A stretch of DNA of 64,000 nt. Origin: Cupriavidus necator N-1. GTDB lineage: Bacteria; Pseudomonadota; Gammaproteobacteria; Burkholderiales; Burkholderiaceae. Below, piece by piece: positions 8,335 to 17,706 of this stretch (within the stretch, counting starts at the first letter, position 1; each line of letters begins with the position of its first letter). The notes beneath the pieces are model-generated. The model saw only the letters and a list, made by a program, of their open reading frames with translations. It made no database searches and was not told where the DNA came from. The translations under genes were made by a program, and so were the position numbers. The stretch is taken from assembly GCF_000219215.1 (NCBI RefSeq), contig NC_015723.1:310001-374000 (forward strand), given 5' to 3'.

Positions 8335-9447
8335 TCAACCCCCCGCCTGCGATAGCACCCACAGCATTGCCCCCACGGCTTCGGCCTGGGATCGCGTGTT
8401 TGTCTTGTCGAAAATCGCCCGCAACTGCGTACGCACGGTGGCGAGCGAGACCCTGGCGCTGGCGGCGTACTCGTCAGGGGTCTTGCCGCAAATCAACGCT
8501 TCAGCCACAGCCGCCTCGGCCGCTGACAGCCTGAAGGCCCCCTGCAACTGTCTTGCGGTTACCAGCGGCGCCGTGCCGCGCCGCCTGGCTGTAACCAGGA
8601 GGGTTGCATCGCCAAACGCCGCGCGCGTGTCCCGGCCGGGAACGCGTGCGATATTGAGGAATATTTCGGGCGTGGCTCCCGATGCGGCCCGCAACGCCAG
8701 GCTTTCGCCCTTGCGCGTCTTTCCCACGCGCGCCATGGCCGCCTGCAGGCCATCATTCTCGGCCGCTGTGGTCGCGGCCAGGCGCTCATGCTCCAGTTTC
8801 AAACAGGCGCTTGCGCGCAGCATCGCTTCGGCAGCCTGGTTGGCAAAGACCAGCCGAAAACGCCTGTCCAGCGTGAACACCGCAAGGCCCAGCTGCTCCA
8901 TCAGTTCATTGCCAAGCGCGGCGTCGCGATGCAGGGTCCTGGCGTCCTGCCAGAGGTTGATGGAGCGCTGCAGGTGCCCGACCAGGCCCGCCGCCGCGGC
9001 GCGCTCTTCCAGTGTGTATGGCGGCCTGTCTTTCGCTCGCAGCAAGCCCAGCAGAATGTCATCACTGCCGGCGCGAGCCAGGCGTACGCCCTGCAGATAG
9101 CGCAACCCTGACGGAAGCTGGTAGTCCTGGAAAAACTCGCTGCGCGCAACGTCTTGCTCGGTAAGGCGGTCCTGGCAGCAGACAAATTCGCCTAGGGCCG
9201 CGGCTTCGACAAAGCTGCGCCGTGGATCCAATGCGCCGTAGTACTGATCGTAACTCTCGACGATGGCATCCCAGTCCCTGTCGGGCGTGTAGATGGACAG
9301 ACGCGGGGCGTTGCGCAGTGCATCCCAGCTGAACATATGGAATACATTGGCGCCCAATGATTCGGCGACTGTCTGAAACACCTCCAGAAAGCCGTCCTCC
9401 CGGACTGCGGCCTCATAGAGGTCCCCGATGAGATGATCCCTTGGCAA
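8335..9447 (-). CDS. LuxR family transcriptional regulator
   Basis: A 370-residue protein with a C-terminal LuxR helix-turn-helix (about 305-360: FRLSAAEAAVAEALICGKTP ... VSLATVRTQLRAIFDKTNTRSQAE). The middle region (GLAVFTLDRRFRLVFANQAAEAMLR) resembles a PAS-like sensor, and there is no receiver domain. No in-frame ATG exists near the 5' end; the start is TTG at 9447 with a GGGAG/AAGGGG ribosome site just before. Convergent with the amidohydrolase, 98 bases away. Target unknown. Confidence 0.82.
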   Translation of the reverse strand: MPRDHLIGDLYEAAVREDGFLEVFQTVAESLGANVFHMFSWDALRNAPRLSIYTPDRDWDAIVESYDQYYGALDPRRSFVEAAALGEFVCCQDRLTEQDVARSEFFQDYQLPSGLRYLQGVRLARAGSDDILLGLLRAKDRPPYTLEERAAAAGLVGHLQRSINLWQDARTLHRDAALGNELMEQLGLAVFTLDRRFRLVFANQAAEAMLRASACLKLEHERLAATTAAENDGLQAAMARVGKTRKGESLALRAASGATPEIFLNIARVPGRDTRAAFGDATLLVTARRRGTAPLVTARQLQGAFRLSAAEAAVAEALICGKTPDEYAASARVSLATVRTQLRAIFDKTNTRSQAEAVGAMLWVLSQAGG

Positions 9448-9714
9448 TTCCCCTTCTCCCCAAAGCTCTCTAATTCAGCGATTGCCTGATTGTCGCGACG
9501 CTGACGGTCTCTTACGGACCCGCCTAGCTTGCCCAAGCTGTCAGGGGATTTATGCCCCTCTCATTGGGGGTATCTGCGGATTTTCATCTGAATGAATGAT
9601 GCGCGTCGCTCTGCGTTCTTCGCAGAATCGCCCCCGGGTGGTTTCGATCGCCCACAGTGAACGGGTGAGGCAACGAGCTTGCATTCATTCATACGACAGG
9701 GGGAAATCAAAACC

Positions 9715-11313
9715 ATGAAAATCAGACTTCTAATATCCGCTATTGCAGCGGCAGCACTGACCGCGTGCGGAGGCGGGTCCTCGGACACCCAGTCGTCGGC
9801 GCCATCGACGCCGTCGACGCCTGGCACACCGGCCACCACCATCGCGGGAACGGCCGCCGTGGGTTCCGCGTTGCCCAATGCCACGGTCCAGGCCAAGTGC
9901 GCCAACGGCAGTGGTACCGCCACCACAGCCGCCGACGGGACGTTTACCATCAGCATTCCCGACGCCACGCGTCCGTGCGTGCTCAGCGTAACGACCCCCG
10001 ACGGCACGATCCTTCACTCCGTCGTGGAAGCTGGAACCGGCACGACTGCCGCCGCCAATATCACGCCTCTCACCGAACTGATCACTGCGTCGATCGCAGG
10101 CGGCAGCACCCAGGACTTCTTCAACAGCTTTGACGCTCAGGCACAGGCGAAGCTGACCACGGACGGTGTAGCCACTGCGGTGGAGTCCGTCAAACTGATC
10201 CTTTCCGGGACGGTCGATCTCGCTGGCGTGGACCCGCTCAAGGGCACGCTGGTCGCCGCGCATGGCGACACGCCGGGCAATGCGCTTGACCAGAAGCTCG
10301 ATACGCTCGGCGCCGCGCTCGAGTCGTCGCAAACCTCCCTTTCCCAGCTGTCTGCTGCTGTCGCGTCCAACAGCGGCTCGGCAGCCGGCGTGCAAACCAT
10401 TCTCCAGCCCGCGTCGGCAACCTGCGCGACGTTCCGCAGCGGCAAGTACCAGAAGGTTGGCCTCACTGCCAACAGCGTGCAGAGGTTCACAATCGATGCG
10501 GTCAAGCTGACGCAGACGAACGACACGACCGGGGCGGTCGAACAATTCCAGGCGAACGACACGCAGGCCTGCCGCTTCGGCAACACCGACGCCAGGCTGC
10601 TGGTCTCCAAGTCCGGTATCGGCCTTGAGCGCCGCAACGGCCCATCCAGCCTGGTGATTCCTGACCAGACCATTCCGCTGAGCGAAATCACCGGAGACTG
10701 GATCGCCATGGGCTTCGAACGGCCCGAGGGCGGCGGCACGCTCGCGCCGGGACTGATCAAGTTCACCGTGGACAGCACTGGAAAGTTCGCCAGCGGTGCC
10801 GACTGCGGGTTGAGCGGCTGCTCGCCCTGGCCTGCGGAAGACCTTCCGGTCGTGTCAGTCAACGCGGATGGCGGATTCAATGTCACGGATTCGACAGGAA
10901 CGGCCCGAGCGTTCGCCTTCAAGGGCGTCGATGGCGGCGTCGCGGTTGTGATCGTGCACAAGGGCGGCTTCATGATCGCAAAGCGGCCGACGCCGCGTGG
11001 TCTGCCGGCCGTGGGGGCCGTCAACGCCTACTGGGATGCTGTGATCAATATCAACGGGGGGACCGAAATCTCGGAGTATTCGAACACGGTGACGTCCGTC
11101 GACACGGCAGCAAATACCTATACTCGTCAACGTAACGACGGTCGCGTCGATCTTTGGCATAACAACATGCCGTCGGATGGGCTGCGTTATCGCCCTGCCG
11201 CACCAAATGCCGCTGAGGTTATCGGCATGAACGTGGCAAACACAGGCCTGACCGTGGCGATCAGCGTCAATCCGGCCAATAGTTTCTACGATATTTCGGT
11301 TGACCGGCCGTAA
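9715..11313 (+). CDS. exported lipoprotein of unknown function
   Basis: A 532-residue protein with a lipoprotein signal (MKIRLLISAIAAAALTACGGG, lipobox LTAC, acylated Cys at about 20) followed by a Ser/Thr/Pro-rich linker. Residues about 40-110 (TIAGTAAVGSALPNATVQAK, TTAADGTFTISIP) look like a carboxypeptidase-regulatory-like or Ig-like module. The rest is not recognised. ATG at 9715 is used rather than an upstream in-frame codon because the signal peptide begins there. Monocistronic, ending in a strong terminator. Confidence 0.8.
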   Translation: MKIRLLISAIAAAALTACGGGSSDTQSSAPSTPSTPGTPATTIAGTAAVGSALPNATVQAKCANGSGTATTAADGTFTISIPDATRPCVLSVTTPDGTILHSVVEAGTGTTAAANITPLTELITASIAGGSTQDFFNSFDAQAQAKLTTDGVATAVESVKLILSGTVDLAGVDPLKGTLVAAHGDTPGNALDQKLDTLGAALESSQTSLSQLSAAVASNSGSAAGVQTILQPASATCATFRSGKYQKVGLTANSVQRFTIDAVKLTQTNDTTGAVEQFQANDTQACRFGNTDARLLVSKSGIGLERRNGPSSLVIPDQTIPLSEITGDWIAMGFERPEGGGTLAPGLIKFTVDSTGKFASGADCGLSGCSPWPAEDLPVVSVNADGGFNVTDSTGTARAFAFKGVDGGVAVVIVHKGGFMIAKRPTPRGLPAVGAVNAYWDAVININGGTEISEYSNTVTSVDTAANTYTRQRNDGRVDLWHNNMPSDGLRYRPAAPNAAEVIGMNVANTGLTVAISVNPANSFYDISVDRP

Positions 11314-11337
11314 GGCGACTTGCCTGCAGTTCCGTCT

Positions 11338-11365
11338 GGCCCCACGTAACCCGTGGGGCCTTTTT
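11338..11365 (+). terminator. rho-independent terminator after the lipoprotein gene
   Basis: Stem GGCCCCACG / CGTGGGGCC, 9 base pairs with a 5-base loop (TAACC), followed by TTTTTA. Twenty-five bases past the stop codon. Confidence 0.85.
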
Positions 11366-11460
11366 ATTTCTCCGGAGCGCAAGAGTTTTCGTGCTGGGTT
11401 CGCCGCAGCTCTATAAGTAGTGCGCGGCCGTTGCAGGCAGTCCGTGGCCGCATGAACGGC

Positions 11461-11955
11461 TTACGCGAGCACGTGAAACGGGCGTTGGAAGGCTACGGAC
11501 CCGGCGTCTTGCCCGGGCGGGGCTTCCGCAGCGGACGGAAGCTCCAGTAGCGCGCGCACGTCCCGTTCGACCGTTGCGAGCGAAGCGGACCTGGATAGGG
11601 AGCGGGCAAACCGGCCGTCGAGGCCTGGCGGCAGACGCAGCCACATATTATCCGAGACCAGCAGCAGGCGCCTTGGCTTCAGCACCAGGCTGGCCAGGCG
11701 CAGCAGGTGCCAGCCGTCGGCAAGATCCGGCGGCATGCCGAACACGAGCAATGGCGGAGCCGGCAGGCGCGCATTGCGTGCCGCCAGCGCATCCGTCTCC
11801 ACGAGTTCGACCCGGCCAATGCCCGGCATTTCCCCGAGCAGCCGCATGACTCCGTGCCGGTACACCGGCATGTCATCGATCACCACGGCATGTGCCTCGC
11901 GGCTGCGCCCCAGGACTTGCTCCCAGGCGGCCGCTCCACGGTTCGTCCAGCTCAT
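11461..11955 (-). CDS. receiver-like protein lacking the phospho-acceptor (pseudo-receiver)
   Basis: A 164-residue protein that looks like a stand-alone response-regulator receiver. AVVIDDMPVYRHGVMRLL near residue 23 matches the acidic pocket and first helix of NarL-type receivers. Where the phosphorylated Asp is expected the sequence reads LLVFGMPPDLADG, with no Asp in the usual place, and LLLVSDNMW follows. No DNA-binding domain follows. ATG at 11955 has GGAGG/GGAG upstream. It is encoded near a LuxR-type response regulator and a hybrid kinase and may modulate them by protein contact; this is inference. Homology is motif-level only. Confidence 0.6.
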   Translation of the reverse strand: MSWTNRGAAAWEQVLGRSREAHAVVIDDMPVYRHGVMRLLGEMPGIGRVELVETDALAARNARLPAPPLLVFGMPPDLADGWHLLRLASLVLKPRRLLLVSDNMWLRLPPGLDGRFARSLSRSASLATVERDVRALLELPSAAEAPPGQDAGSVAFQRPFHVLA

Positions 11956-12150
11956 CCTTGTCTCCTCCGGTTTGCCGGCGTTGGCTTCGTGGCCAGCGCC
12001 CTGCACCAGAACCAGCAAGGGCAATGCCAACTCTGGCAAGGCAGCCTCGTGCCATCGCGCGCAAGCGCGGGAGCCAGGCCCGCTGCGGGTTTCCGGGAGG
12101 CTGACGCAGACCTGCCGGCCTTTGCGGGCGACTGGCAGCCGCGGGGGAGG

Positions 12151-12178
12151 CGTTACGTGTAACGTAACGTGTTACGCG
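12151..12178. promoter_or_regulatory. clustered GTTAC/GTAAC dyads between divergent genes
   Basis: Within 28 bases GTTAC occurs twice and GTAAC twice, forming two adjacent 12-mers, GTTACGTGTAAC and GTAACGTGTTAC, each nearly self-complementary. They lie in the 365-base region between the pseudo-receiver gene and the PPC-domain gene, which holds no other feature. Looks like a regulator binding site; the protein is unknown. Confidence 0.45.
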
Positions 12179-12320
12179 ACCGACCCCGGCCGGAAGTTGG
12201 CGGCCGTCGAAACCCTCGTGCCGCGCAGAGCACGACGCCAATGAGCGAAAGCTGGTGCTCAATTGCGATTGGTCTCAATTCGCTTTAACCTGTCACGAAG
12301 CCCCAACCTGGAGCCGCGTG

Positions 12321-12728
12321 ATGCAAGCACATCCCTTACGCCTCTCTCCCGGCGACGATCTGCGTGCCGCACTCGAAGACGTGCTGAGTCAGCTCAAGCT
12401 GCATGCGGCCTTCGTCATCCAGGGCATCGGGAGCCTCAGCGTTGCCCAATTGCGATTTGCCGGGGCGGAAGGCCCTACCGAACTGCGTGGCAATCTGGAA
12501 GTCCTGACGCTCGCCGGATCCCTGTCATCGGATGGAGCGCACCTGCATATGTCGGTTGCGGACTCGCGCGGGCGAGTGTTCGGTGGTCATGTGGCACGCG
12601 GTTGCACGGTCCGTACAACCGCGGAGATATTGCTGGCGCTGCTTCCCGAACATCGTTTTGCCCGGGAGTACGACCAGAATTCAGGGTTCATGGAACTGGT
12701 GGTACGGACTGAACAGCCCATGGAGTAG
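12321..12728 (+). CDS. PPC (DUF296) domain protein
   Basis: A 135-residue protein that is essentially one PPC/DUF296 domain: LRLSPGDDLRAALEDVL, FVIQGIGSLSVAQLRFA, LEVLTLAGSLS, DGAHLHMSVADSRGRVFGGHV. The last block contains the conserved HLH and GGH histidines. Bacterial members are small cytoplasmic trimers of uncertain function, some thought to affect transcription. ATG at 12321 has GGAG 7 bases upstream; the longer open frame adds an unrelated N-terminus. Divergent from the pseudo-receiver gene. Confidence 0.85.
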   Translation: MQAHPLRLSPGDDLRAALEDVLSQLKLHAAFVIQGIGSLSVAQLRFAGAEGPTELRGNLEVLTLAGSLSSDGAHLHMSVADSRGRVFGGHVARGCTVRTTAEILLALLPEHRFAREYDQNSGFMELVVRTEQPME

Positions 12729-12838
12729 CCTCGAAACAACACCCGGGCAGCGTAGATGAATGAGGTCGTTCGACCCGTTTCAGCCAGTCGGTGCGAGTGT
12801 CCGGGCGATCGCCTTACGCATAAGGCCTATGCCCTGGC

Positions 12839-13344
12839 TCACTTGATGACCGTGTAGAGCGTGCGAGTGGTGATGTCCTTTCCGAACGAGCGTTCGAGCA
12901 GGCGCATGAACACCGGGCCTTTCTTCGGGTCGGGCACGTAGGCGCTGAAGACCTCCGTGGCACGGGCCTTGACGATGCTTGCGCCGTCGCGCTCGATGGG
13001 CAGCTTCACGTCTGGCGGCACCGGGCTGCGGAGAAAGGTGCCAATCCGCTTGGCCGAAGGCGCAAGGCTGAGCTCGGCGAAAGGGTCCGAGTCGATGAGG
13101 TCCTGGAGATAGCGGGCCGGCCGGACGAAGGTGTCGAAGCTGTGGCCTAGTTCAGACTGAATCGCCTTCTCGGCGCGTCGCTCCAGGCTGGCCAGTGACC
13201 ACGATCGCGCGTCGAACACGACGTTGCCGCTGGAGAGCAAGGTTTTCACTTCGGAGAAGCCCGCGGCCTCGAGCAGCGCTTGAGTTCGGGCATCCGGGCG
13301 TTCATCGGGCTGACGCCGCGAAGAAAGGCAACGTATCGGGGCAT
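12839..13344 (-). pseudogene. DUF1697 family gene with a single-base frameshift
   Basis: Reading from ATG at 13344 gives MPRYVAFLRGVSPMNARMPELK, the standard DUF1697 N-terminus, then the frame is lost near 13270-13275. The continuation (LLEAAGFSEVKTLLSSGNVVFDA ... to the stop at 12839) is in another frame. Adding one base at the break would give a 168-residue protein, the normal family length. Either the gene is disrupted or the base is a sequencing error. Family function is unknown. Downstream sequence including the C-terminus looks intact, suggesting a recent change. Confidence 0.75.
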
Positions 13345-13829
13345 GGCTATCTCGTAATTGCTGGCGAACCGCTACACGGCTTGCGGTCAACGGTGAATGC
13401 AGGGTGATGTTGATAGTACGGCGTTCGCTGGCCAATTGGCCAGCGCAGCGGCTCGTCAATGGAGCTATGTCCGCAGTAGTTACGAGGTCCCCGCTGCCCA
13501 TCAATCCTGCAGGCCGAGGCGGCAAGGCTTACCTGGACCGGGGCGTCACCCAAGACGCCGTCGGCACCGTCAGTGGTTTGCGGCCTGTGCGGCCCGTGGG
13601 ACGATCAGTCAAGCAACTGACCCGATTCGTCAAATGGATGTGTGGGCCAATTGATACAATCGCGAGCCCTATGCAGGCTGGTCCCCCGGCTGGTCGCGCC
13701 ACCCCGATTCATTCATTGTGCCGCTGAGCGAGCGAAGGCATTTCTCGCCTCAAGGCCGGACCATCCATTGCAGGCTGTAGTAGCAGATACCCTCCCGGAG
13801 CCGATCCGGGGTGTGGAGAATTAACGCGC
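13345..13829. other. gene-free interval
   Basis: No convincing coding frame, repeat or terminator was seen. It should contain the promoter of the response regulator/kinase pair that starts at 13830, but no clear -35/-10 pair could be assigned. Confidence 0.5.
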
Positions 13830-14480
13830 ATGCCACCACGTACCATCTCCGCCGTGATCGCGGACGATCACCCGGTGATTCAACTCGCCGTCAAGACCAC
13901 CCTGAGCGAGATCCCGAATGTCCAGGTTTCTGCGATGTGCGCTTCCGGCAGGGAGCTTTTCGCTGCGCTGGAGGCGCACCGGCCCGATCTCATTGTTACG
14001 GATTTCACAATGGGACGTTCCGAAGAGAGCGATGACGGACTTCGCCTGATCCGGCGACTCAAGCAGTCCAGCCCCGACACGCCGATCGTCGTCTTTACGA
14101 TGCTGACCAACGGCGGTCTGCTCACGCGCATCCAGGAGACCGGTATCGCCGGCATCGTGGGGAAGAACGAGGACCCAGGCATCCTGCGGCAGATCTGCAT
14201 TGATGCGATCTCCGGTCAGGGCCTGCGCTTGTCGCCGGGGGTATCGGCCAGGATGTCGAGCGCCGGCGCGCTGGCAGGCGCAAGCGCCAGCGCGCTGTCT
14301 CCGAAGGAGATCGAAGTCGTGCGGATGTTCGCCGCGGGAAGCACCGTCACCGCAATCGCCGGATACCTCCACCGCACGCTGGCGACCGTGGCGACACAGA
14401 AGCGCTCGGCCATGCGCAAGCTGAACATCACCAGCAACGCGGACCTCGTCGCGTACGCGCGCGACAACGGTCTGACATGA
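13830..14480 (+). CDS. LuxR/NarL-type response regulator (BvgA/RcsB-like)
   Basis: A 216-residue two-domain regulator. Receiver residues 1-125: acidic pair in AVIADDHPVIQLAVK, phospho-acceptor Asp in DLIVTDFTMG, the conserved Thr/Ser position in IVVFTML, and Lys in IVGKNED. The LuxR helix-turn-helix is at about 150-210 (SALSPKEIEVVRMFAAGSTVTAIAGYLHR, KRSAMRKLNITSNADL). The stop overlaps the start of the hybrid kinase by 4 bases, so the two are co-translated and form a phosphorelay. DNA targets are unknown; the local lipoprotein or glycine-zipper genes are possible. Confidence 0.92.
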   Translation: MPPRTISAVIADDHPVIQLAVKTTLSEIPNVQVSAMCASGRELFAALEAHRPDLIVTDFTMGRSEESDDGLRLIRRLKQSSPDTPIVVFTMLTNGGLLTRIQETGIAGIVGKNEDPGILRQICIDAISGQGLRLSPGVSARMSSAGALAGASASALSPKEIEVVRMFAAGSTVTAIAGYLHRTLATVATQKRSAMRKLNITSNADLVAYARDNGLT

Positions 14481-17398
14481 TGCAGGGCACGTTCGAGCCG
14501 TCGCCCGACCTCCGCGCGGTTGAGCGGAATCTGCAGCGGGAACGCCGGGTCTTCTCGCTGGTGATTGTGTTGCTGGGGCTGCTTGCCGTGGCAATCGCCT
14601 CCACGGGCGTGTTCGTTCAGCTAAATGGCTCGCTGCGCGCCCAGGAGCAGGTGGCCCGCCTGTATGAGCAGGGTGTCGTCGATGCCGTCCTCGAACGCCG
14701 GAGTACACTGGCCGCGAGCAACCTGATCCTGGAACTGCGTGCCAATGGCACGCTTGCGCTCTCACCGGGCAGTCAGGGCGGCCTCTGCACGCAGGTTTTT
14801 CCGTCCGCGCCGGCCGACGACGTGCTGCAGCAGAGCTGCGACCAGTCGGTCGGCACGCTGATTGCCGCCAGCCAGAGGCCGTCGATCGAAATGATCTCGA
14901 TCGCCAGCGGTGCGACGTATCGTTATGAATCGCCCGATGCATCGGGATCGGCGGCGCGGTCGATACCGCCGCCGATGCCGCCGGCACTCATCACCAGGAC
15001 GATCCTCGATCGCTTCCGGAGCCGCGATATCGATGTTCTGCAGGCCGCGAGGGAAAAACGCGTCGAATGGCTGGGCGTCCCGGCCAGTGCGGCAGGCACC
15101 GATCCGGAGATGGTTGGCGCATCGCTGGTCGCGAAGGGAGACACGCTTTACGCGGTCGTGCTGACACGCATCCCACTGCACGAGCTACTGCGGCCTGCCG
15201 GGCCCAACCTGTCGATCCCCGAACCGATCGTGTTCGACAGCCTTGGCACTCCGCTGGTCGCGGCCGGCGCACGGGCCAACGCGCAACACCTGAATGCCAG
15301 GCTGGAAGCGCGGCCGGACGGATTATTCCACTGGGTCCCGGACTATGGCTGGGCAGTGCGCCGCCCGCCACTCGTGGCAGATTTCGGGCACCTGATCTTC
15401 GCGCTCCCGATCGGGCATCAGATTCGGGGGATGACGGAGGAACTGATTGTCATCGGCGCAATCACAGCCGTGCTGATTGCATTGCTGTTCGCGATGTACC
15501 GCTACTGGAACTATCGCTTCCTGACCGGCACTTATGCGGAAGCGGCGCGTGCACAGCGGCTCCTGCATGAAGCCCGGCTCGCGACCGAAGCGGCCGCCAG
15601 GGCCAGGGTGGCCTTCTTCGCGTCGATGAGCCACGAGATTCGCACGCCGCTTGCCTCGCTGCTGGGTAACATGGAACTCGTCGCAATGGGGCCTCTGGGG
15701 CCGGAGCAGCGGATGAGGGTGGGCGCGATGCAGGTGTCGGCGGAGGGACTGCTGCAGATCGTCAACGACGTGCTCGATTTCTCGAAGATCGACGTGGGCG
15801 CATTGAGCATCGAGGTACAGCCCGTATCCGTCACGGAGCTTCTCGGCCGCATCGCGATCGCCCATGCCCCGCTTGCCGCGCAGCGCGGACTGAGCTTCCT
15901 GGCGGTGTACAGCAGCCGCATTCCCTCGCAGCTCGATCTCGATCCCGTGCGCCTGACCCAGATCGTCAACAACCTGCTTGGCAACGCGTTCAAGTTCACC
16001 CAGGCGGGCAAGATCGTCCTGCGCGCGCAATGGCTGGAAGGGAATCTGGAGATCGTCATCGCCGATACCGGCATCGGCATACCGGATGAGTACCGGGACC
16101 GGCTCTTCCAGCCGTTCTCCCAGGTCGCCGACAATCGGATCGCCCAGGCGCGGGGAACCGGGCTGGGCCTGTCGATCTGCATGCGGCTGGTGGAACGGAT
16201 GGGTGGCCGCATCATGCTGGACAGCACCCTGGGCGTGGGAACGCGCGTCACGGTTCGTCTGCCGCTGGGCGTGTCCGACGCGGTGCCGCCCCCGGTGCGC
16301 CCAGGCTTGCCGCCGAACCGGACGCTGGTGCTGTCCCGCGAACCCGAGTGCATCGAGGGATTGCTGAACCACTTCGACTGGGGCGCGTGCCAGCCGTCGG
16401 CGCGCTCAAACCTGGATGAGCCCGTGGATGCAGACAGCTATGACTGCCTGCTGGTGACCGAGGCATTTGATCCTGGGCACGTCATGGCCTGGTGGCCGAA
16501 GCCGGCCTCGGTCGTCTGGCTGAAGCAGTTGGGGCCGCTGGTTGCGACGACACGGCCGGATGGCGGCCGCGAGGTTTCCAGCTATAGCCTCGCAGGCATC
16601 CATGCAGCAGCGCTGGCGGTCATCACCGGAGCACAGCCACCGAAGCGGAGCGAGGAAGGCCTTGTCGGGCGCCCCACATCGCCGCTTGTGGGCCACGCCG
16701 TGCTGATCGCGGAAGACAACTTGCTGAACCGGAATCTGCTGCGCGACCAGCTTCGCGCACTGGGCGCGAGAGTCATCGTCGCGGGCAATGGCATCGAGGC
16801 CATGGCGGCACTGAGGGGGAATCGCATGAACGCGGTCCTGACCGATATCGACATGCCCGTCATGAACGGCTTCGACCTGCTTCGGGAAATGAGGCACGCC
16901 GGCATCGACATCCCCGTCTATGCCGTGAGCGCAAGCGCACGGCCCGAGGATGTCGCCGAAGGGCGGGCAAGGGGATTCACTGGCTATCTGACCAAGCCGG
17001 TGTCTCTCGCCGCGCTGGCGTCGGTTCTTGCACGCGGTGACGATGGCGTTGGCCATGAGGACGTGGAGCAGACAACCGCATCGCCCGGTGACGATGCTCT
17101 CCCCGAGTTGCCACGGATTCCTGCCGGATATGTCGAAGCATTCCTCGCCCAGACCGGAGCGGATCTCGACAAGTACGACGCGATTCGGGCCGGACGGGAC
17201 ATGACTGGGCTGGCGCAACTGCTGCACCGTATCGCGGGCGGCCTGGCGGTCGTCGGGCCGTCAGAACTGGCCGAGCTGTGCGAAGACCTGCGCGACTACG
17301 CCGCGGATGCGGACGGCTGGGACGACGAGATCGAGCTTCAGTCCGCGTATATCGCACAAAGCCTCAGGCAGTTGTGCCAGTGCCTGTCCGCTGGCTAG
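14477..17398 (+). CDS. hybrid sensor histidine kinase with receiver and HPt domains
   Basis: A 973-residue inner-membrane phosphorelay kinase. Transmembrane segment 1 is at about 25-48 and segment 2 at about 320-345, with a roughly 270-residue periplasmic sensor between. HisKA follows (FFASMSHEIRTPLASLLGN, His about 386), then HATPase (QIVNNLLGNAFKFT, IADTGIGIP, GTGLGLSI), a degenerate receiver-like stretch, and a C-terminal receiver (VLIAEDN, acceptor Asp in VLTDIDMPVMNG, Lys in GYLTKPV). At the end is an HPt-like region whose His is in LLHRIAGGLAVVG. The domain order is that of the BvgS/RcsC/EvgS class. It overlaps the response regulator gene by 4 bases, its obvious partner. The signal is unknown. 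Confidence 0.93.
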   Translation: MMQGTFEPSPDLRAVERNLQRERRVFSLVIVLLGLLAVAIASTGVFVQLNGSLRAQEQVARLYEQGVVDAVLERRSTLAASNLILELRANGTLALSPGSQGGLCTQVFPSAPADDVLQQSCDQSVGTLIAASQRPSIEMISIASGATYRYESPDASGSAARSIPPPMPPALITRTILDRFRSRDIDVLQAAREKRVEWLGVPASAAGTDPEMVGASLVAKGDTLYAVVLTRIPLHELLRPAGPNLSIPEPIVFDSLGTPLVAAGARANAQHLNARLEARPDGLFHWVPDYGWAVRRPPLVADFGHLIFALPIGHQIRGMTEELIVIGAITAVLIALLFAMYRYWNYRFLTGTYAEAARAQRLLHEARLATEAAARARVAFFASMSHEIRTPLASLLGNMELVAMGPLGPEQRMRVGAMQVSAEGLLQIVNDVLDFSKIDVGALSIEVQPVSVTELLGRIAIAHAPLAAQRGLSFLAVYSSRIPSQLDLDPVRLTQIVNNLLGNAFKFTQAGKIVLRAQWLEGNLEIVIADTGIGIPDEYRDRLFQPFSQVADNRIAQARGTGLGLSICMRLVERMGGRIMLDSTLGVGTRVTVRLPLGVSDAVPPPVRPGLPPNRTLVLSREPECIEGLLNHFDWGACQPSARSNLDEPVDADSYDCLLVTEAFDPGHVMAWWPKPASVVWLKQLGPLVATTRPDGGREVSSYSLAGIHAAALAVITGAQPPKRSEEGLVGRPTSPLVGHAVLIAEDNLLNRNLLRDQLRALGARVIVAGNGIEAMAALRGNRMNAVLTDIDMPVMNGFDLLREMRHAGIDIPVYAVSASARPEDVAEGRARGFTGYLTKPVSLAALASVLARGDDGVGHEDVEQTTASPGDDALPELPRIPAGYVEAFLAQTGADLDKYDAIRAGRDMTGLAQLLHRIAGGLAVVGPSELAELCEDLRDYAADADGWDDEIELQSAYIAQSLRQLCQCLSAG

Positions 17399-17541
17399 CA
17401 GCATTGCCGGCACGCCGGCCCGCCTCTTTCTAATTCCTGTGATTGCGAACGCACCTCTGCGCAGTCAGCATTGAGGGGACGGGTACAGACCGTCTTGCAG
17501 GCACCCGTCTTGGGTATTTCCCCAGGCAAGACCTCGCAGTT

Positions 17542-17567
17542 TGCCCGCCTCCCCGGCGGGCATTTCT
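17542..17567 (+). terminator. possible terminator downstream of the kinase gene
   Basis: Perfect 8-base stem TGCCCGCC / GGCGGGCA with loop TCCCC, then TTTCTT. The T tract is imperfect. The rest of the 308 bases between the kinase stop and 17707 shows nothing further. Confidence 0.45.
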
Positions 17568-17706
17568 TCCTTGGCCAGGGACAAGCGGCGCAGCGTCGGC
17601 TGCCACCGCCGGATGCCGTCACGCCTGGGCGTGCGCCGGTATCACCGGGGCATGACGGACCGACGCCCGTGGGTGCCCCGGACCTGGCACCTCATCAGGA
17701 GAGCTT

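Noticed and set aside
17395..17622. Cysteine-rich small minus-strand frame
   Set aside because: No ribosome site, overlaps the terminator hairpin, and composition is that of random GC-rich DNA.
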